A stretch of 64,000 nucleotides of DNA from Pseudoips prasinana (Eukaryota; Arthropoda; Insecta; Lepidoptera; Nolidae). Below, in pieces: positions 34,386-46,082 of the stretch. The notes beneath the pieces are model-generated. The model was not told the origin of the DNA. It worked only from the letters and a program-made list of their open reading frames with translations, and ran no database searches. Position 1 is the first letter of the stretch, and each line of letters opens with the position of its first letter. The stretch is taken from assembly GCA_951640165.1 (NCBI GenBank), contig OX621238.1:22778001-22842000 (forward strand). The letters are read 5' to 3'. Made by a program: the position numbers and the translations under genes.

Positions 34386-34649
34386 ATAATAATAATAATA
34401 TTATCCTGGGAAATTATTTACACACGGCGCTCTGATTCCAAACTAAGCAGAGCTTGTACTATGGAAACAAGATAACTGATATACTACATTTCTTTTGTAA
34501 ATACATACTTATATAGCTAATTACACCCAGACTCAGGACAAACAGACATATTCATGCACACAAATATTTGTCCCGGGTGGGAATTGAACCCGCGACCTGC
34601 GCTGCCACCTGAAAGGCAAGCGTCTACCCACCATGCTATCCGGCCCGTC
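34386..34649 (-). mobile_element. SINE family A, full length
   Basis: (AAT)n tail, ATTATCCTGGGAAATT, core TACACCCAGACTCAGGACA, B-box complement GGGTGGGAATTGAACCCGCG, and the head complement ending CCACCATGCTATCCGGCC. The best full-length minus copy. Confidence 0.88.
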
Positions 34650-34781
34650 AAAATGGACGCGTCAAAACAGACAGGTTGGCAATCGCAGTTTGATGTGCAT
34701 AGTTCACAGAAAAACGACGCTGCCCGTTCTCTGGTAGGTATTCTCTCGGTCGGTTTCTACGGCCCCCAAAGGATGAGTAAA

Positions 34782-34827
34782 ATAGTTACAAATTAGCTGT
34801 GTCACCACACAGCTAATTTGTAACTAT
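34782..34827. repeat. Perfect hairpin, 21-nt arms, 4-nt loop
   Basis: ATAGTTACAAATTAGCTGTG(T) at 34782-34802, loop CACC, exact inverse at 34807-34827. The TGTCACCACACAGC centre recurs at about 56567-56580 without the arms. Confidence 0.92.
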
Positions 34828-35497
34828 TGCCAATAATTTACATATCGCCAGTCAGTTTTGTAATTTTTGCCCCTTATTCACGAAAAATTAAAGTGCACGC
34901 ACCGATTTTTAAAAATCGAAGGTCACACAAACTTTGCCTTTTGGATTCAGTTATTGACCATTAAAAAGTAATCATTGAAACCTCCCTAATTCAAGTTCAT
35001 ATTCTTTGCGATTGGTAAATTCGCGTCACTTTACAAATACTTTTATAAACGGCGTAAATTTTTCACATAGTTTAGTGTGTAAATAGTGGTAATAAGTCCC
35101 AATGTAGGTACCTAAGGATTTGTGAGGGATATAAATAGGTTCAGTCAGCCTACACTTAGAACAAAAAAAACTACAGTCTCATTAATATCAACTAAAATCC
35201 GTTGAAATAAGAAGTAGTTAGTTTATATACATATGTACAGAGTTACTTTATATGTATTTTGTAGAAACAAAGATCTCTGAATGATACTGCCACTGAATAT
35301 TGTTATGTAACTGATTAATAAACAATTTATAACGAAGTTCTTACATAAGCCTCTTCAAGAACTTCTACTTTCTGCTTTTAACTTCAAAGCTTAAGTTCTT
35401 ATAGCTTTATAAGAAGAAAGGCTTGTGTTGCGCGATTTGAAATATTTTTTTCATTTTATGTTTTGGATAGTATGTAGTAATTTACATTAGACAAGTC
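34828..35497. other. No recognisable feature
   Basis: Nothing recognised between the two hairpins. Confidence 0.25.
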
Positions 35498-35549
35498 AAT
35501 GACGCAATACCCCTCAAACAACACAAGGTTTGAGGGGTATTGCGTCATT
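35498..35549. repeat. Perfect hairpin, 22-nt arms, 8-nt loop
   Basis: AATGACGCAATACCCCTCAA(AC) at 35498-35519 and its exact inverse at 35528-35549. Confidence 0.92.
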
Positions 35550-36464
35550 TGTTCTATTTATGCTACTGTTACGGTACGGCACGTTCAATAGCTATTCGAT
35601 GTAGAAATGTAATACCTGTAGCAATGCATACAATAAACTGATTAAAGGCAAAATATGTTAAAATAAAATAAAAAAGGTTTTTATTCACGTAGACTTTAAA
35701 AAAGCGCTTGTACATAGTAAGAACATGTTTGTAGTAATATTAAATATATTTGAGTATACATAATTATTTCTAGTTACAGACACATATTTAGGTACACGGA
35801 TTGTTAAAACATTAAATTTATAGATTTGCATTTAAGTAATAACAGTCATCCGATTATCTGACATTCTCAGTCAAATCAGCCCGTTCTTTTTCGTTACGCC
35901 TTATATCTTAAAAGGTTTACATAATTTATTAATTGATAGTCGTTGGTCAACAAAAATATCCTTTTTGGCTCGCTCTTTGTAGTTCGTAGCAAAACTTCTA
36001 CTACGGCGCGCGTAGCGACTTTAAATATTTTGTCCAATATTACTGGAATGATACAATTAAAAAAAAATGGCACCATATGTTAATTTGCAATCTTTATGGA
36101 ATATATTTATCCAAGAAAGAAAAGAGAATGAATTATTTAAATTATTGAGGCGTTGATCCAATTCAAGTTTATAAGATTAAAACATTCCGCAATATTCCAA
36201 GTGTATATTGGATTGTATAATGTATCTGATTAGAAGGTGAGTTTGAAACTCTTCCATGAAAAAAATCCTTAAATTGAGGTAACGCAAACCAGTTTATGAA
36301 TAATGTATTAGGAGCACCTTCAGTCTAAGCACTTAAAGGGTCGAAATGAAAAAAGACGCCAACTTTGCAATGCTGTAGAACATTTATTATTTTCTCCCTA
36401 AATTAATAAATACTTAAAAGGCTGGCAGTAAAATTGTAAGTAACTTAAAACTATATTGTTGCTT
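35550..36464. other. No recognisable feature
   Basis: A 60-codon minus frame at 35894-36076 was inspected; nothing recognised. Confidence 0.25.
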
Positions 36465-36478
36465 AACTATATTGTTCC

Positions 36479-36784
36479 TTTTTTTAATTATTAATAGGTA
36501 GGGGCCAAGCCTAGGCGTATCACTCGCAAAAAGTGTCTGCCGGTGGGTATAAACTAAACCTAACCTGCCGTTGACTTCTCTTTGCGCCTGATGGAAGGAA
36601 CTCGGGTATGCTGCTCTGGTGCCACCCTTTTGCGCCATGTCCCAGATGGTCGAGACACGTACCTGGGAGGGATCGGGATTTCTGACTCCTGCCAGTCCGG
36701 CACAGCGACTGTGCCACAAACAGTTCGCTGTCTCCCCGGAGCTGCTTGTACGTGGCGGCAGTAGAGGATACTTTCACACTGCCG
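36479..36784 (-). mobile_element. Severely 5'-truncated copy of the R1-type LINE
   Basis: The reverse complement matches 3222-3480 block by block (TCCTCTACTGCCGCCAC, GACAGCGAACTGTTTGTGG, TGTGCCGGACTGGCAG, GGTACGTGTC, GCAGCATACC, GAGAAGTC.ACGGCAGGT). It ends in an A-rich tail. Flanking AACTATATTGTTCC (36465-36478) and AACTAAATTGTTAC (36785-36798) form a 14-bp TSD with two mismatches. Only 3' UTR is present, so the overlapping frames of 60-119 codons are not genes. Confidence 0.85.
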
Positions 36785-36798
36785 AACTAAATTGTTAC

Positions 36799-37575
36799 TT
36801 AAAATTAAGTGGCTATATAGCTGCTTAACTTTAATTTGATAGATCGTTAAGTGACGACTGCAAATTAAATCAAATGACTTCAAGGTTTTATTTATTGTGA
36901 AACAGTTTTCCCTACACAACCAATACTATAAATAAAATTGAGTCAAATCTATTGATTTTGTTGAGAAATATTTACTTTACATAAATCTACAAAATTAAAT
37001 GTCCCCAGAACCACTGAATCATTGAATGAAAATGAATGACAATAAAGAAAGAATTAAATATTTTTCAAATGTAAGAATTATGCGAACGAAATGAATTTTA
37101 ATTATTATGATTCTATGGCACCGTTCCAATTCTTAATGGTTTAAAAAGACCTTTGATTTGAAAATTATGATGTTGTTTTTACTTTGTTGTGGACCTTTTT
37201 TATGTATCAGGAGGAATTCCTTCATAAATCCTTCTAGAGCTGTGAGCTTAGCACTGAAATCTGGAATTTCATTCTAAAACCTCTCAATATTATCAGCGAT
37301 GGTCCAAGCATGAAGAACCGATGCACTTCCCTGCAGGCGGAACAGACACCCACAACTTATTTTTTTCAGAAACCAAAAAAATAATATACATGGAGAATTA
37401 GGCCCCACTGGCAGGAAGGACCCCCGTGGCAAATATTCTGGCGTGGGGCCATAATATTTGCCACCAGCAGTTACCCTTCTTTGGGGGACGAATCCCAATG
37501 CAAAGAATAATAACTACTCGCGCCCAGGATGTACCGTCCCGCAATACTACCATTGACGTTGTATATAATCACACT
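36799..37575. other. No identified feature; small hairpin at 37426-37464
   Basis: GTGGCAAATATT (37426-37437) and its inverse (37453-37464) flank a 15-nt loop. The surrounding GC-moderate block 37280-37500 may be a repeat but I cannot name it. Confidence 0.3.
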
Positions 37576-37746
37576 TATACTATAAAGGCGAAAGTTCGTG
37601 AGTGTGTAGGTTTGTTACTTCTTCACGTCTAAACGGCTGGAGCGATTTTGATTAAATTTGGTATGGAGTTAGCTGCCACCCTAGATTAACTCAAAGGCTA
37701 TAATTTATAAAGTTTAACGCGCGTAATACCGCGGGGCACAGCTAGT
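37576..37746 (+). mobile_element. Helitron-like non-autonomous element
   Basis: TATACTATAAAGGCGAAAGT start, CTTCACGTCTAAACGGCTGG in the middle, ATACCGCGGGGCACAGCTAG end followed by T. The reverse copy at 59679-59863 shows the same internal blocks, including the GGAGTTAGCTG.CACCCT variant. Confidence 0.65.
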
Positions 37747-38666
37747 AATATCTAAAAGGAAAAGGTAGCTGCGTGGGTACCACGAGGATATTTTCTGGCC
37801 TAGTAACGCAGTGTAAGCGCCCTAAACTACCTGTAGCCAACACTTTAAATAGAAAAAAAATAAAATGGCATGAAAAATAAATTTTACCATACATAGGAAA
37901 AAGAAACCATACATAACAAAAGTTTTGTTGAGAGTCAAAAAAGCATTTTTTTTGGATAATGTTCCCTAATTTATCTAACTTCCGATATTTACTGATCTAG
38001 ACATACTAGGTAAAGCTTAGAACTATAACCACTGTTTCTTAAACAACAACACAACTGTATTTATCTTGTGTGCTTAAAGTTATTCTATGCCTCCTATGCA
38101 ATCCTACGCAGTAAATTCTCTGAAACGCTGGCACTTTAGAATTTAACATGTAACTTAAAATAGAGTACCTAATGTGAAAGCCGAGAGGGAGCGACATAAA
38201 AGGAATCGCAGGTAACGAGAGGACAGTAGACGGTAAGACGAGTCGGTTACGCCACGTTACGCCCCATTATTCCATCGTTCCTCAGAAAGTTATTACGAGT
38301 AATGTAGTGGAGGTACGCGAAGCTTTTTGTACCATGAACAAAAGAGTAGCGAGATAGTTTCATACTAACAAACGACAAACCGAAAAATTATGTAGTATTT
38401 TGGTTTGTTTATTCCCGCTTTGTATCAGTAGTGTCTTGTTTTTTATGGAGCCTGGTAATTCTAAATTTAGTAGTACCTAACTAAATTATGAATTGGTATG
38501 TCTAAAATAAGCAGATTGGACACCTGATGGTTAATGGTTAACGTAGCCTAGGATGGTTGTGACATACATGACATCACTTACGCGTTGCCAGCTACTCCGC
38601 CCCTATTCGATATACTCCGGTAACCTTGCTTTCACGTAGAACTATAACATTAACATTATAATAACT
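37747..38666. other. No recognisable feature
   Basis: Nothing recognised. Confidence 0.25.
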
Positions 38667-38790
38667 GCACGTATGGCGCATCGGTAAGGACAGACGTCTC
38701 GCCACTCTGAGTCCCGAGTTTTATTTATGTGACCCATAAGTAGTTGTTCTGAATTACGCTTTATGTCCGTCTTAAAAAAAATGTCTGGAC
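38667..38790 (+). mobile_element. SINE family C, degenerate
   Basis: A-box-like ATGGCGCATCGGTAAGGA, a weak B-box region (TGAGTCCCGAG), and the GACCCATAAGTAGTTGTTCT core. It is truncated after TGTCCGTCTTA. Confidence 0.65.
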
Positions 38791-38994
38791 AGTCCTCGGT
38801 TATAGCAGGAAGTACTTTCCGAGTCGAGGTATAGACCAAAAAAATGTTTGCTCTGTTGCTACCGTTTAGCACGGAGGGTATCGTGGGTTATGTGTAGGGT
38901 TACATCCAAACCCCTAACGGTAATTTAAGTGCCAAAAAAGTAAGTAGCAATGTTACGTTTTATTTTTCGTTTAAAGAAAACTTGAAGAGAATGA

Positions 38995-39240
38995 TAGCAC
39001 GAGAGTATCGAGAGTGGTATAGTATGAGCCGTCAGCTCATAGAACTGACAGCCACTGGGGAAGAAAGGTTTTTGAGTGGCGACCACGAATTGGAAGACGC
39101 AGCGTGGGCGCGCCTACAAGGTAGACTGATGATCTTGTGCGGGTCGCGAGAAGCCGCTGGATGCGGGAAGACCGGTCATTGTGGAGATCCTTGCGGTAGG
39201 CCATTGTCCAGTGGTGAATGTCTTTCAGCTGGTATGATTA
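38995..39240 (+). pseudogene. RTE-type LINE 3' coding fragment
   Basis: Nucleotide match to 4640-4798 (TGGCGACCACGAATTGGAAG, ACGCAGCGTGGGC, GACTGATGATCTTGTG, GCTGGATGCGG) with many frameshifts. The 96-codon open frame (38982-39272) is out of frame with the RT and is a chance frame. Confidence 0.7.
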
Positions 39241-39825
39241 ATGATACCTCCAGCTATATAAAAAATATTTGACAAATGAGACCATTTGACAATCCAAGAT
39301 CAATTACTCGCGTCCTGAAATCCTTGAATTTTCCAAATGTAAACGTCAAAAAATCATCGTACTTCTCTTATTTTTTTTCTATGAAGATCTTTTTTCTTAA
39401 TTTTCTCTTCCTCTTAAATCACTTAATCAGAATTGCTTCAATCACATTTTAAAGATTATTCCTGCGATCTATTGAATTTTCAGTCTAATCAATATTATTT
39501 TTGATATGATGAAACTTATATAAATAACAGTTGGCTTTAAACCTTCTGCATGATGAAGTGTAATTATTGGAAACTAAATAGAACTTTGCCCCGAAGTTCG
39601 GGTTTATGGACGTCGTTGCTCATATCAAGTTAAATGCGCTTCAAACTACAGGTGAGCGCACCAAGTTCTATCAACTACTTTGAGTTGTATCAATCTACGT
39701 ATTTTAATGTGAATATTCAGTGTATTTAAACAAGGTTCAATAAGATTATTGAAAAGCTAGTATGTAGGGTAGTTTAATTATTTATATGAGATTTTGCGGT
39801 TGTGGATCACATATGGCAGTTACTT
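39241..39825. other. No recognisable feature
   Basis: Nothing recognised. Confidence 0.25.
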
Positions 39826-40080
39826 ACTTACTAGTCGTGTGGGAAGAGGTTATCCTAGTGTCAGAGTTGTTTAAGCCATCCAGTAGGCCTCTGACGACTG
39901 TTTTCTAATGATTACAGCCGGGACCGACAGCTTAACATGCCTATCGAATCATGGAGACTTTCAGAAATTAAACCACTTTCATAGTCACCCATCTATTACC
40001 TGACCACGAGCCTAGTTGCTTAACCTCACCGATCTCTTATGGACTGGTTAGAGCATCTAGGTATGAGTGCCTCATGGCAG
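39826..40080 (+). repeat. Dispersed repeat F
   Basis: Second copy of 14870-15146, same orientation, with small indels. Confidence 0.7.
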
Positions 40081-40816
40081 TTGTGGATACACAACAATTG
40101 CATATTGTTATGTTTTGAGTAATTAATGAATTCGGTGGCCTATTCTATATTCATAATTTATTCCGCTAAGCAAGCATCCGGAGATATGAAATAAAACCCA
40201 AAAAAAATTAATCCAATAAAATTAATTTCAAAGCATATATTAGTAGCTTGTAATTCAATAAAACTAGCTCTTCATTCAGTTCTTCAAATATTGTTGTAGG
40301 CAATATGTGGTATGATTATATATAACAGTGTACCTTTAAGTTTACTTCCTAATGAGAATTTTCTCTAATGGTTTCTCTACTCGTTTTTAAGACGCCATTC
40401 CGAAGACCGTGGGATTGTTTGCATGTCGTACTCGTAAACCTCATTGCAGTTATTATGTGCTTCACAAAAGTGGGTTTCAAAGCGCCGGAAATGCTCTTTC
40501 TGGACAAAAAGCTCGTTCGGGACCGGAACGACGCAGACCAAATACGTCTCGACATTCTCATTGTTTTTTGACCTACACGATGCGGTGTTAATATTACGTA
40601 ACACACGAAATTTCGTTTAAAACACAATTTTAAGGCGAAGTACTTTTTCAACATTATTTTCATTTAAAAATCAAGGCTCAACGTTGATGAACTATAATTG
40701 CAGCTTCGAACATAATGCAGCATTAGACCTCGTCCGAATGTGCCACACGGTAATTAATACAATGTATTAAGGCAGATCAAGGGGGCCAAATCAGGATATC
40801 GAAATAGTTTATCGCT
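40081..40816. other. No identified feature
   Basis: Frames on both strands at 40349-40663 overlap heavily. None gives a recognisable protein. Confidence 0.25.
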
Positions 40817-40858
40817 ATTATTTGCACAACGCTACGCCCGTAGCGTTGTGCAATAATA
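40817..40858. repeat. Near-perfect hairpin, 2-nt loop
   Basis: TTGCACAACGCTACG (40822-40836), loop CC, exact inverse to 40853. The pairing extends five more base pairs (TATTA/TAATA) past a single-T bulge. Confidence 0.92.
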
Positions 40859-41703
40859 TATATAACATATAATATATAATATTCGAATTTTGATTTAAAA
40901 AGAGAACACACACATCAACCAATAACATATTTTTAAGGACAAAAGTACATAGGTACGTCAAAACAAATACTATTAATTAATCATATTTACAAAGTTAGTT
41001 GAATAAAATATTAAATAAATGATTAATCTAAAGGAATATTGTCATGATTATTTAGATGATTATATTATACAAATAATAAGACAGCTGTATATATTTTAAG
41101 TATCCTAGGTATATAGGTTTAAGTATTTATGGTGGTGACGTAGCTCAATGTTCGTATTTTTTTCCTTTGATAAGAATCCACTTGATTAGAGTATTTGCGT
41201 ATGTAATTCAACATTATGCAGCGCTATTGTCATTAAGTCAAAGTCAAGTAAAGTCCATCATACTCAACTGTACTTACCCACCGCTGGAAAGTAGTGAAGA
41301 ATTTACTGGATGCTTTTATGGAATTTTGGAATCAACACGGAAAATCACAATTCACTGTAATATGTTACTTTTCGTATACTTGATACTTCTGTACGTTCTT
41401 AAAGGCGAACTTATGTTTAGAAATCCACCATAATATAAATTACTCATAAAACTAGATTTTATACCAATTTTAGAAAATGAATCAATATTTCAATGTGATT
41501 ATTTCCGCAATGGCACCAAAACTCAATGTTCGTGTTGTTGAGTCGCTAGTAATAAGCTGAAGTTGCTAACACTTGCATCTATGTCTAATCTTTGAAATTT
41601 GTATGTTTGCTAGACAAAACTTGCATCTTTTCTCGACTGCAAAAGAATTATTCCCACGGTCGGTTAGAAACGCGCAGAGACTCTTATTGTCACATATTCC
41701 GAA
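40859..41703. other. No recognisable feature
   Basis: An 88-codon plus frame (41167-41433) was inspected; no motif seen. Confidence 0.25.
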
Positions 41704-41990
41704 TACTGCACTGTATTAAAAAAGTTGTGTGGGTATGGCCATTAAATTATATAATAATATTCCAAATTGTGTAAGAGAGTCAACGTCTCTAAACATATTT
41801 AAATGCAGATTATTCAAGCTCTTGTTACAATGTAGGTTTTATAGCGTCAAAGAGTATTTAGACTGTAAGTTCAATGACATGTAAATTGATTTTAAACAAG
41901 TATTGACATTATTATTATTATTAGAATTCTGTGTATATTTTTTGACATTTATTATTGTTCTATTTTGTTATTAATATGATTATGTAAATT
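41704..41990 (+). pseudogene. LINE reverse transcriptase C-terminus and 3' UTR
   Basis: Frame reads KSCVGMAIKLYNNIPNCVRE, STSLNIFKCRLFKLLLQC, RFYSVKEYLDCKFNDM and stop at 41882-41884. This is the LYNxIP...YxVxEYL end of a CR1/jockey-type RT, followed by an AT-rich 3' UTR. Confidence 0.75.
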
Positions 41991-42960
41991 GAACATTACG
42001 TATTTAAGGCGACGTCGTAGTTGAAAACTCAGTAAGAAACCCCTTTTTCTTCTTACGAATCTCACGTCTCGAAATAGATACCAAACTAAGAAAAATACAG
42101 TAGGAAGCAAAGAATATGAATAAAATAATGAACCGAGTAGATTTCCAAAACAACAAAGGTCTAAAGCAAAAAAAAAATGTGAAGTGACCTAAGATTAAAA
42201 AAAATCAGCTTCTATTTCTCCATATTTTAATCGACAACAGCATATTTTTTTTTAAGAAGTGTGTACCTTAAATAGTTTCTAAAAGAATAGACCGTTTATT
42301 TTATAATTTTGCTCTTTATTTTTTACAAAATTAAATAAAAACCTTAAATATAAATTGACTTCAGCGTCTGCATTTACAGACGACCGCCCTTCGTTACGCA
42401 AAGTTCGACCTTATTAACCGAGTGACAAGAACAAATGTCGGAACGACTTGTACTTTCAGTTGGCGTTCAGACGCTGCCCCGGGACGTGGTTTCTGTGTCG
42501 CTCTGATCGCCGAACAACTTAATAAAAATTTCAATAAATATAAGACAGAAATTACTTTATCCAAAGTAGTTATTATTTTTTTGTAGTATTAGGTAGGTTT
42601 TAAGATTTTTTGTGAACTGTTTTTTACATTTTTAGAAGTAATTGTTTCTGTGAAAATGGTAAATAAATGTCATAGATTACTTATTTAAATTGGGACAAGG
42701 AAACGTCAAACACGTCAACGAAATGACCGATAATATTTTTCTTTAATAGCACTTAAACTCTTTAGTAATAAAGTCCATAATAGTGAAGTCTGCACTAGTA
42801 GGTGGCCGGCAGTACATAGTGTATAGGATTGAACAGTAGAACAATTGACGGAATCGTTGGTCTAGCTTGTTTGGTAACCATACATCGTGGATAAATTGAA
42901 AGTTTTTAGAAAATTTAGAAGGTCTTGTAGTAGACAGAAAGGCGGTGGAGAGAGAGAGAC
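41991..42960. other. No recognised feature
   Basis: Includes a GC-moderate stretch 42361-42500 without a supported frame. It may contain lost upstream exons or the N-terminus of the YqaJ-type gene that follows, but I cannot show this. Confidence 0.25.
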
Positions 42961-43709
42961 CGCTGTGAATGGTTAGAGCTGAGGAAAAATTTACTCACCG
43001 CTTCAAATTTTGGAAGGGGTGTTAAAAGTAAAAAGGTCCTGGTCCTAGTAAAGATATTTTGAACAAAAAGAATATTTCGAACGTGGCTTCTGTATCACAT
43101 GGAAAAATTGCTCTAGTGCAGTTGGCTAAAAAAGAAATTATAAAAATTGAGCGTTGTGGACTATTTATTCATAAAGTATATCCATTCCTTGGGGCAAGTC
43201 CAGATGGAATAGTAGGTGATGACATATGGTTGAAATAAAATGTCCAGTAGCTCCTTCCAAAGTTGGCATGGATGAAGCTATAAAAACAAATAATATAAAT
43301 TTATAAATACAATAAAAAATCTAAACAGTAATTGGTATTTTCAAACCCAAGTTCAGTTGAATATTAGTGGCAGAGAAAAGTGTAGTTTAGGTATATGGGA
43401 AAGTGAGAAAACACCATTAAAAGTCATTAAAATAAATAAAGACGAACAGTTTTGGAAAAATAAGATGGAGCAATAGCTGGTTATTTTTACAAAAATCAAA
43501 TTCTTGTTGAGCTGGTTGACTCACGCTATAGTAGGGAATAACCATTTAGGGACGATGAAACAGACAAGGAGAACAACCAGTCTAATAATGTACTATGGAT
43601 TACGGAAGACGTAAATAATATAGCATGCAATAAGGATGTCTCTTTCAGTGCAGGTATCAGAATACACGATGAAGAAGAGATAACGGTTCTTAATTTCGCA
43701 GATTTTTAA
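42961..43709 (+). pseudogene. YqaJ-type (PD-(D/E)XK) nuclease, broken
   Basis: A decayed protein gene read in several frames. 42961: RCEWLELRKNLLTASNFGRG; then NISNVASVSHGK, LVQLAKKEIIKIERCGLFIH, YPFLGASPDGIVGDD; frameshift at about 43223; VEIKCPVAPSKVGMDEAIK; then NWYFQTQVQLNISGREKCSL, GIWESEKTPLKVIKINKDEQ, FWKNKM; after another shift VELVDSRYS...LNFADF and a stop at 43707-43709. The order R..LTAS.FG, GASPDG, EIKCP, FQTQxQLN is that of YqaJ/lambda-exonuclease-like nucleases; D, E and K of the catalytic site are in PDG and EIK. Such genes in insects may be host genes or cargo of DNA transposons; which applies here is open. At least three frameshifts or stops mean it is not functional. Confidence 0.8.
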
Positions 43710-43765
43710 ATAACTATGAATTTCAAACATATTTTTTTAATACTAACTTTATAAAAACCCGTTAA

Positions 43766-43970
43766 GGAGCTACGACGCCACAGACATACACTCAGATACA
43801 CACGTTAAACTTACCACACCTATCTATTAGTTTCTGTTTTAAAACTTATTGATCGGTAAAACGATTGTAACATTTACTTATTTTCCACCTATTTTTTTAC
43901 TCCTGACACAAAACAAGGTATCATAAGTTTAACGTGTATTCTGTGTGCCTGTCTGGGGCATCTAAAGGGA
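43766..43970. repeat. Inverted repeat, ~33-45-bp arms
   Basis: CAGACATACACTCAGATACA..ACGTTAAACTTA (43781-43813) is inverted at 43924-43955 (TAAGTTTAACGTGTATTCTG...). The outer flanks match weakly. It begins about 55 bp after the YqaJ-type stop and could be a separate MITE or the end of an element that carried the nuclease. Confidence 0.7.
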
Positions 43971-44194
43971 TCTAATGTTTAAAATGCATTTATTTCATCT
44001 GATAGTTAGTTTAATTGGGAAGGACATTTCATGAAAATTGGTGTTGCCGTTCGGAAGTTGCAGCCCTTAGGTTATTTGTAATTGTTAATCTTAAATTTAC
44101 ATTACATATTAGATCAGTTGTATAATGTAAAAAAATTGCAAACATTGTAAATTAAATGAAGCGAATGCAAAACCTGAAAGAGGTTATACCATTT

Positions 44195-45021
44195 AATAGA
44201 TATAAAATATATTGTGGGTGTGTACGTTGTGGGTCGGGTCGTTTCCTTCCCTCTAATTTAGCGAAGGAGGCGATGGCTGGCCCACACGTCATACTCGTGA
44301 ACGGGTGCTGCTTGCGGTAACTGATCGAAATGCTGTTGGGGTACTCATATTTTTTTCGCCTCCGGTAGAGTTCGTGTGACTTGTTAATTTTGTAAATGTT
44401 CGCGGATGCACCCACCGTTTTTTCGTCTAGCAAGTGGATATTCTAAGTGCTTGAGTGAAATTGAATGGTATTGCTTATTTATTTTATTATGATTCACTGG
44501 ATGACAACGGTTCTGTGCGTGCATTAGCCTACATAACAACCAATCACAATGTAAGTAAAATATTAATGACATAAAAAAAATCGTAAACTGAAAGCAAAAT
44601 AAGACGAAAAAAGCAAGCCCGGAGATTCTTTGTGGCTTTCTTCTCCGGGTCGTCCACCTAGGTAGCTAGAGAAAGCCGCAAGCTAGCTAGGGTAGGTTCC
44701 TCAGCGGCGAGATCGCTTTGGCCCATTAACGCATGATCGGTAATCCCCTCATTTAGAATTTCGTCTTTTTGCTTTAGTCTTCCATTCTTTAATTTTAATA
44801 TGGTAGAACTAAATTTCAAAATAAAAGATTAGTAACTTGTTATTTATTTAAGAATTTCAGAATATATATGTGATACAACAAACCGCACGGACGGACTAAT
44901 TAATATTTTTTTTGTAACTTTTATACTATCTATCTCTATGTTTATGTACTGCATTGTGAGCTTGACAAGTACAAGTGTATGTTAATACCCAAGTGTTGAA
45001 TAAATTTCATTTCATTTCATA
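44195..45021 (+). repeat. Dispersed repeat G, copy 2
   Basis: Inverted relative to 24292-25215 and colinear over most of its length. The 3' end reads GTTGAATAAATTTCATTTCA. It holds antisense frames (44152-44433, 44384-44572) that are also partly open in copy 1. Confidence 0.75.
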
Positions 45022-45289
45022 AGTTATTACTGTATTTATTTAACTTACCCATCAACCACTTCCTATGCCCAAAAAGAAATTTATTACCATAAAATTTAAG
45101 TTGCACTACTACTATTTTTACACTGTGTGCACACCGAAACGAAAATAATAACAAAAATCTGCACGCGCGTGGCATCAACGAGTGCCGTAGCATCCCTCCC
45201 GCCCCGCAGCAGCGGGGGGCTATGCGCGTGCTTCACCCCCTCGCATGAAATTTTTACGTGAACTGGTGGCGCCTTAAGTATAACGTAGA

Positions 45290-45410
45290 TTAATTTGTAA
45301 TTTATTGCATGCCAAACTGGCGAAACATGTATGTACTTGTTTTTCATGACCATCTGTAACCATTTACCATGTTTCTTGTGAATAAAGAATTGAATTGAAT
45401 TGAATAGTAG
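45290..45410 (+). mobile_element. LINE 3' end with ATTGA repeats
   Basis: TTATTGCATGCCAAACTGGC...GTGAATAAAGAATTGAATTG and further ATTGA units. The TGCATGCCAAACTGGCGA text resembles the LINE 3' region at 52740-52800 (CCGCCAAATTGGCATACAAT on plus, which is minus for that LINE). Confidence 0.6.
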
Positions 45411-45441
45411 GAAGACCTTTCGGTTGCTATAAATATACAGT

Positions 45442-45476
45442 TTTAAAATTAGAACAACAGTTGTTCTAATTTTAAA
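45442..45476. repeat. 35-bp perfect palindrome, 1-nt centre
   Basis: TTTAAAATTAGAACAAC, A, then its exact inverse. Confidence 0.92.
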
Positions 45477-45479
45477 CCT

Positions 45480-46082
45480 ATATGCGCTTCTTTTAACTTT
45501 CATATTTCGGATACTTTTAACACATAGTAGTACCTATTTATAGGATACATTTTTTTGTAGTATCTCGAAATTAAGTAAAATAATCATAAGTCTTTCACGA
45601 AACTAAAGAAATACCCCATATTAAACACCAAAAGAAAATCTCCAACAAAAGTAGCGCTAATTCACCATACATAATTTTTGTATTTTCCTAGCACAAAAGT
45701 TTGCCAAAAATATTTTTCATGTTCATGTTTCAAGGAGCACAGAATACATTAGGGCTATTTTTTCGGGTGTTCTAAAAGAGTGCTAAGGAAAATAGGTCAG
45801 TTTGATGCTGACTAAGCGATAGTCTAGGATCCTAGCATATATATACTAGAGTCCGTGGTCGCCACGCAGTAATTCATCTTCGTGGGGGCGATACGGCCAG
45901 TTGTGTGATTTAGCATGAATTTATTGCTTGCAAAGGCTATATACCGTTAGCTGTACAACAAATTAAGTACTTTTCTTTAATTGACAGAAATCGGATAAGT
46001 TGCGGGATCAGAAGATTAGTATTTTCCGATTCATTCCGATTCGTATATATCAATATGGTTGAAATACACGTCGTAATAGACT
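45480..46082. other. No recognisable feature
   Basis: AT-rich; nothing recognised. Confidence 0.25.

Noticed and set aside
34590..34650. Possible tRNA genes at the A-box/B-box motifs (also 55782, 7623, 13600, 18940)
   Set aside because: Heads do not fold into a full cloverleaf by eye and continue directly into the SINE core; they are tRNA-derived SINE promoters.
36560..36919. 119-codon minus-strand frame
   Set aside because: Runs through the 3' UTR copy of the R1-type LINE; not coding in the parent element.
38982..39272. 96-codon frame with a plausible start
   Set aside because: Out of frame with the RTE fragment it overlaps; relic nucleotide identity explains it.
45185..45245. GC-rich stem-loop as a bacterial-type terminator
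   Set aside because: No bacterial gene context; it is a GC-rich patch in insect DNA.
45096..45503. 135-codon minus-strand frame, the second longest outside the LINE
   Set aside because: Crosses a LINE 3' terminus and a perfect palindrome, and shows no domain, so it is a chance frame.
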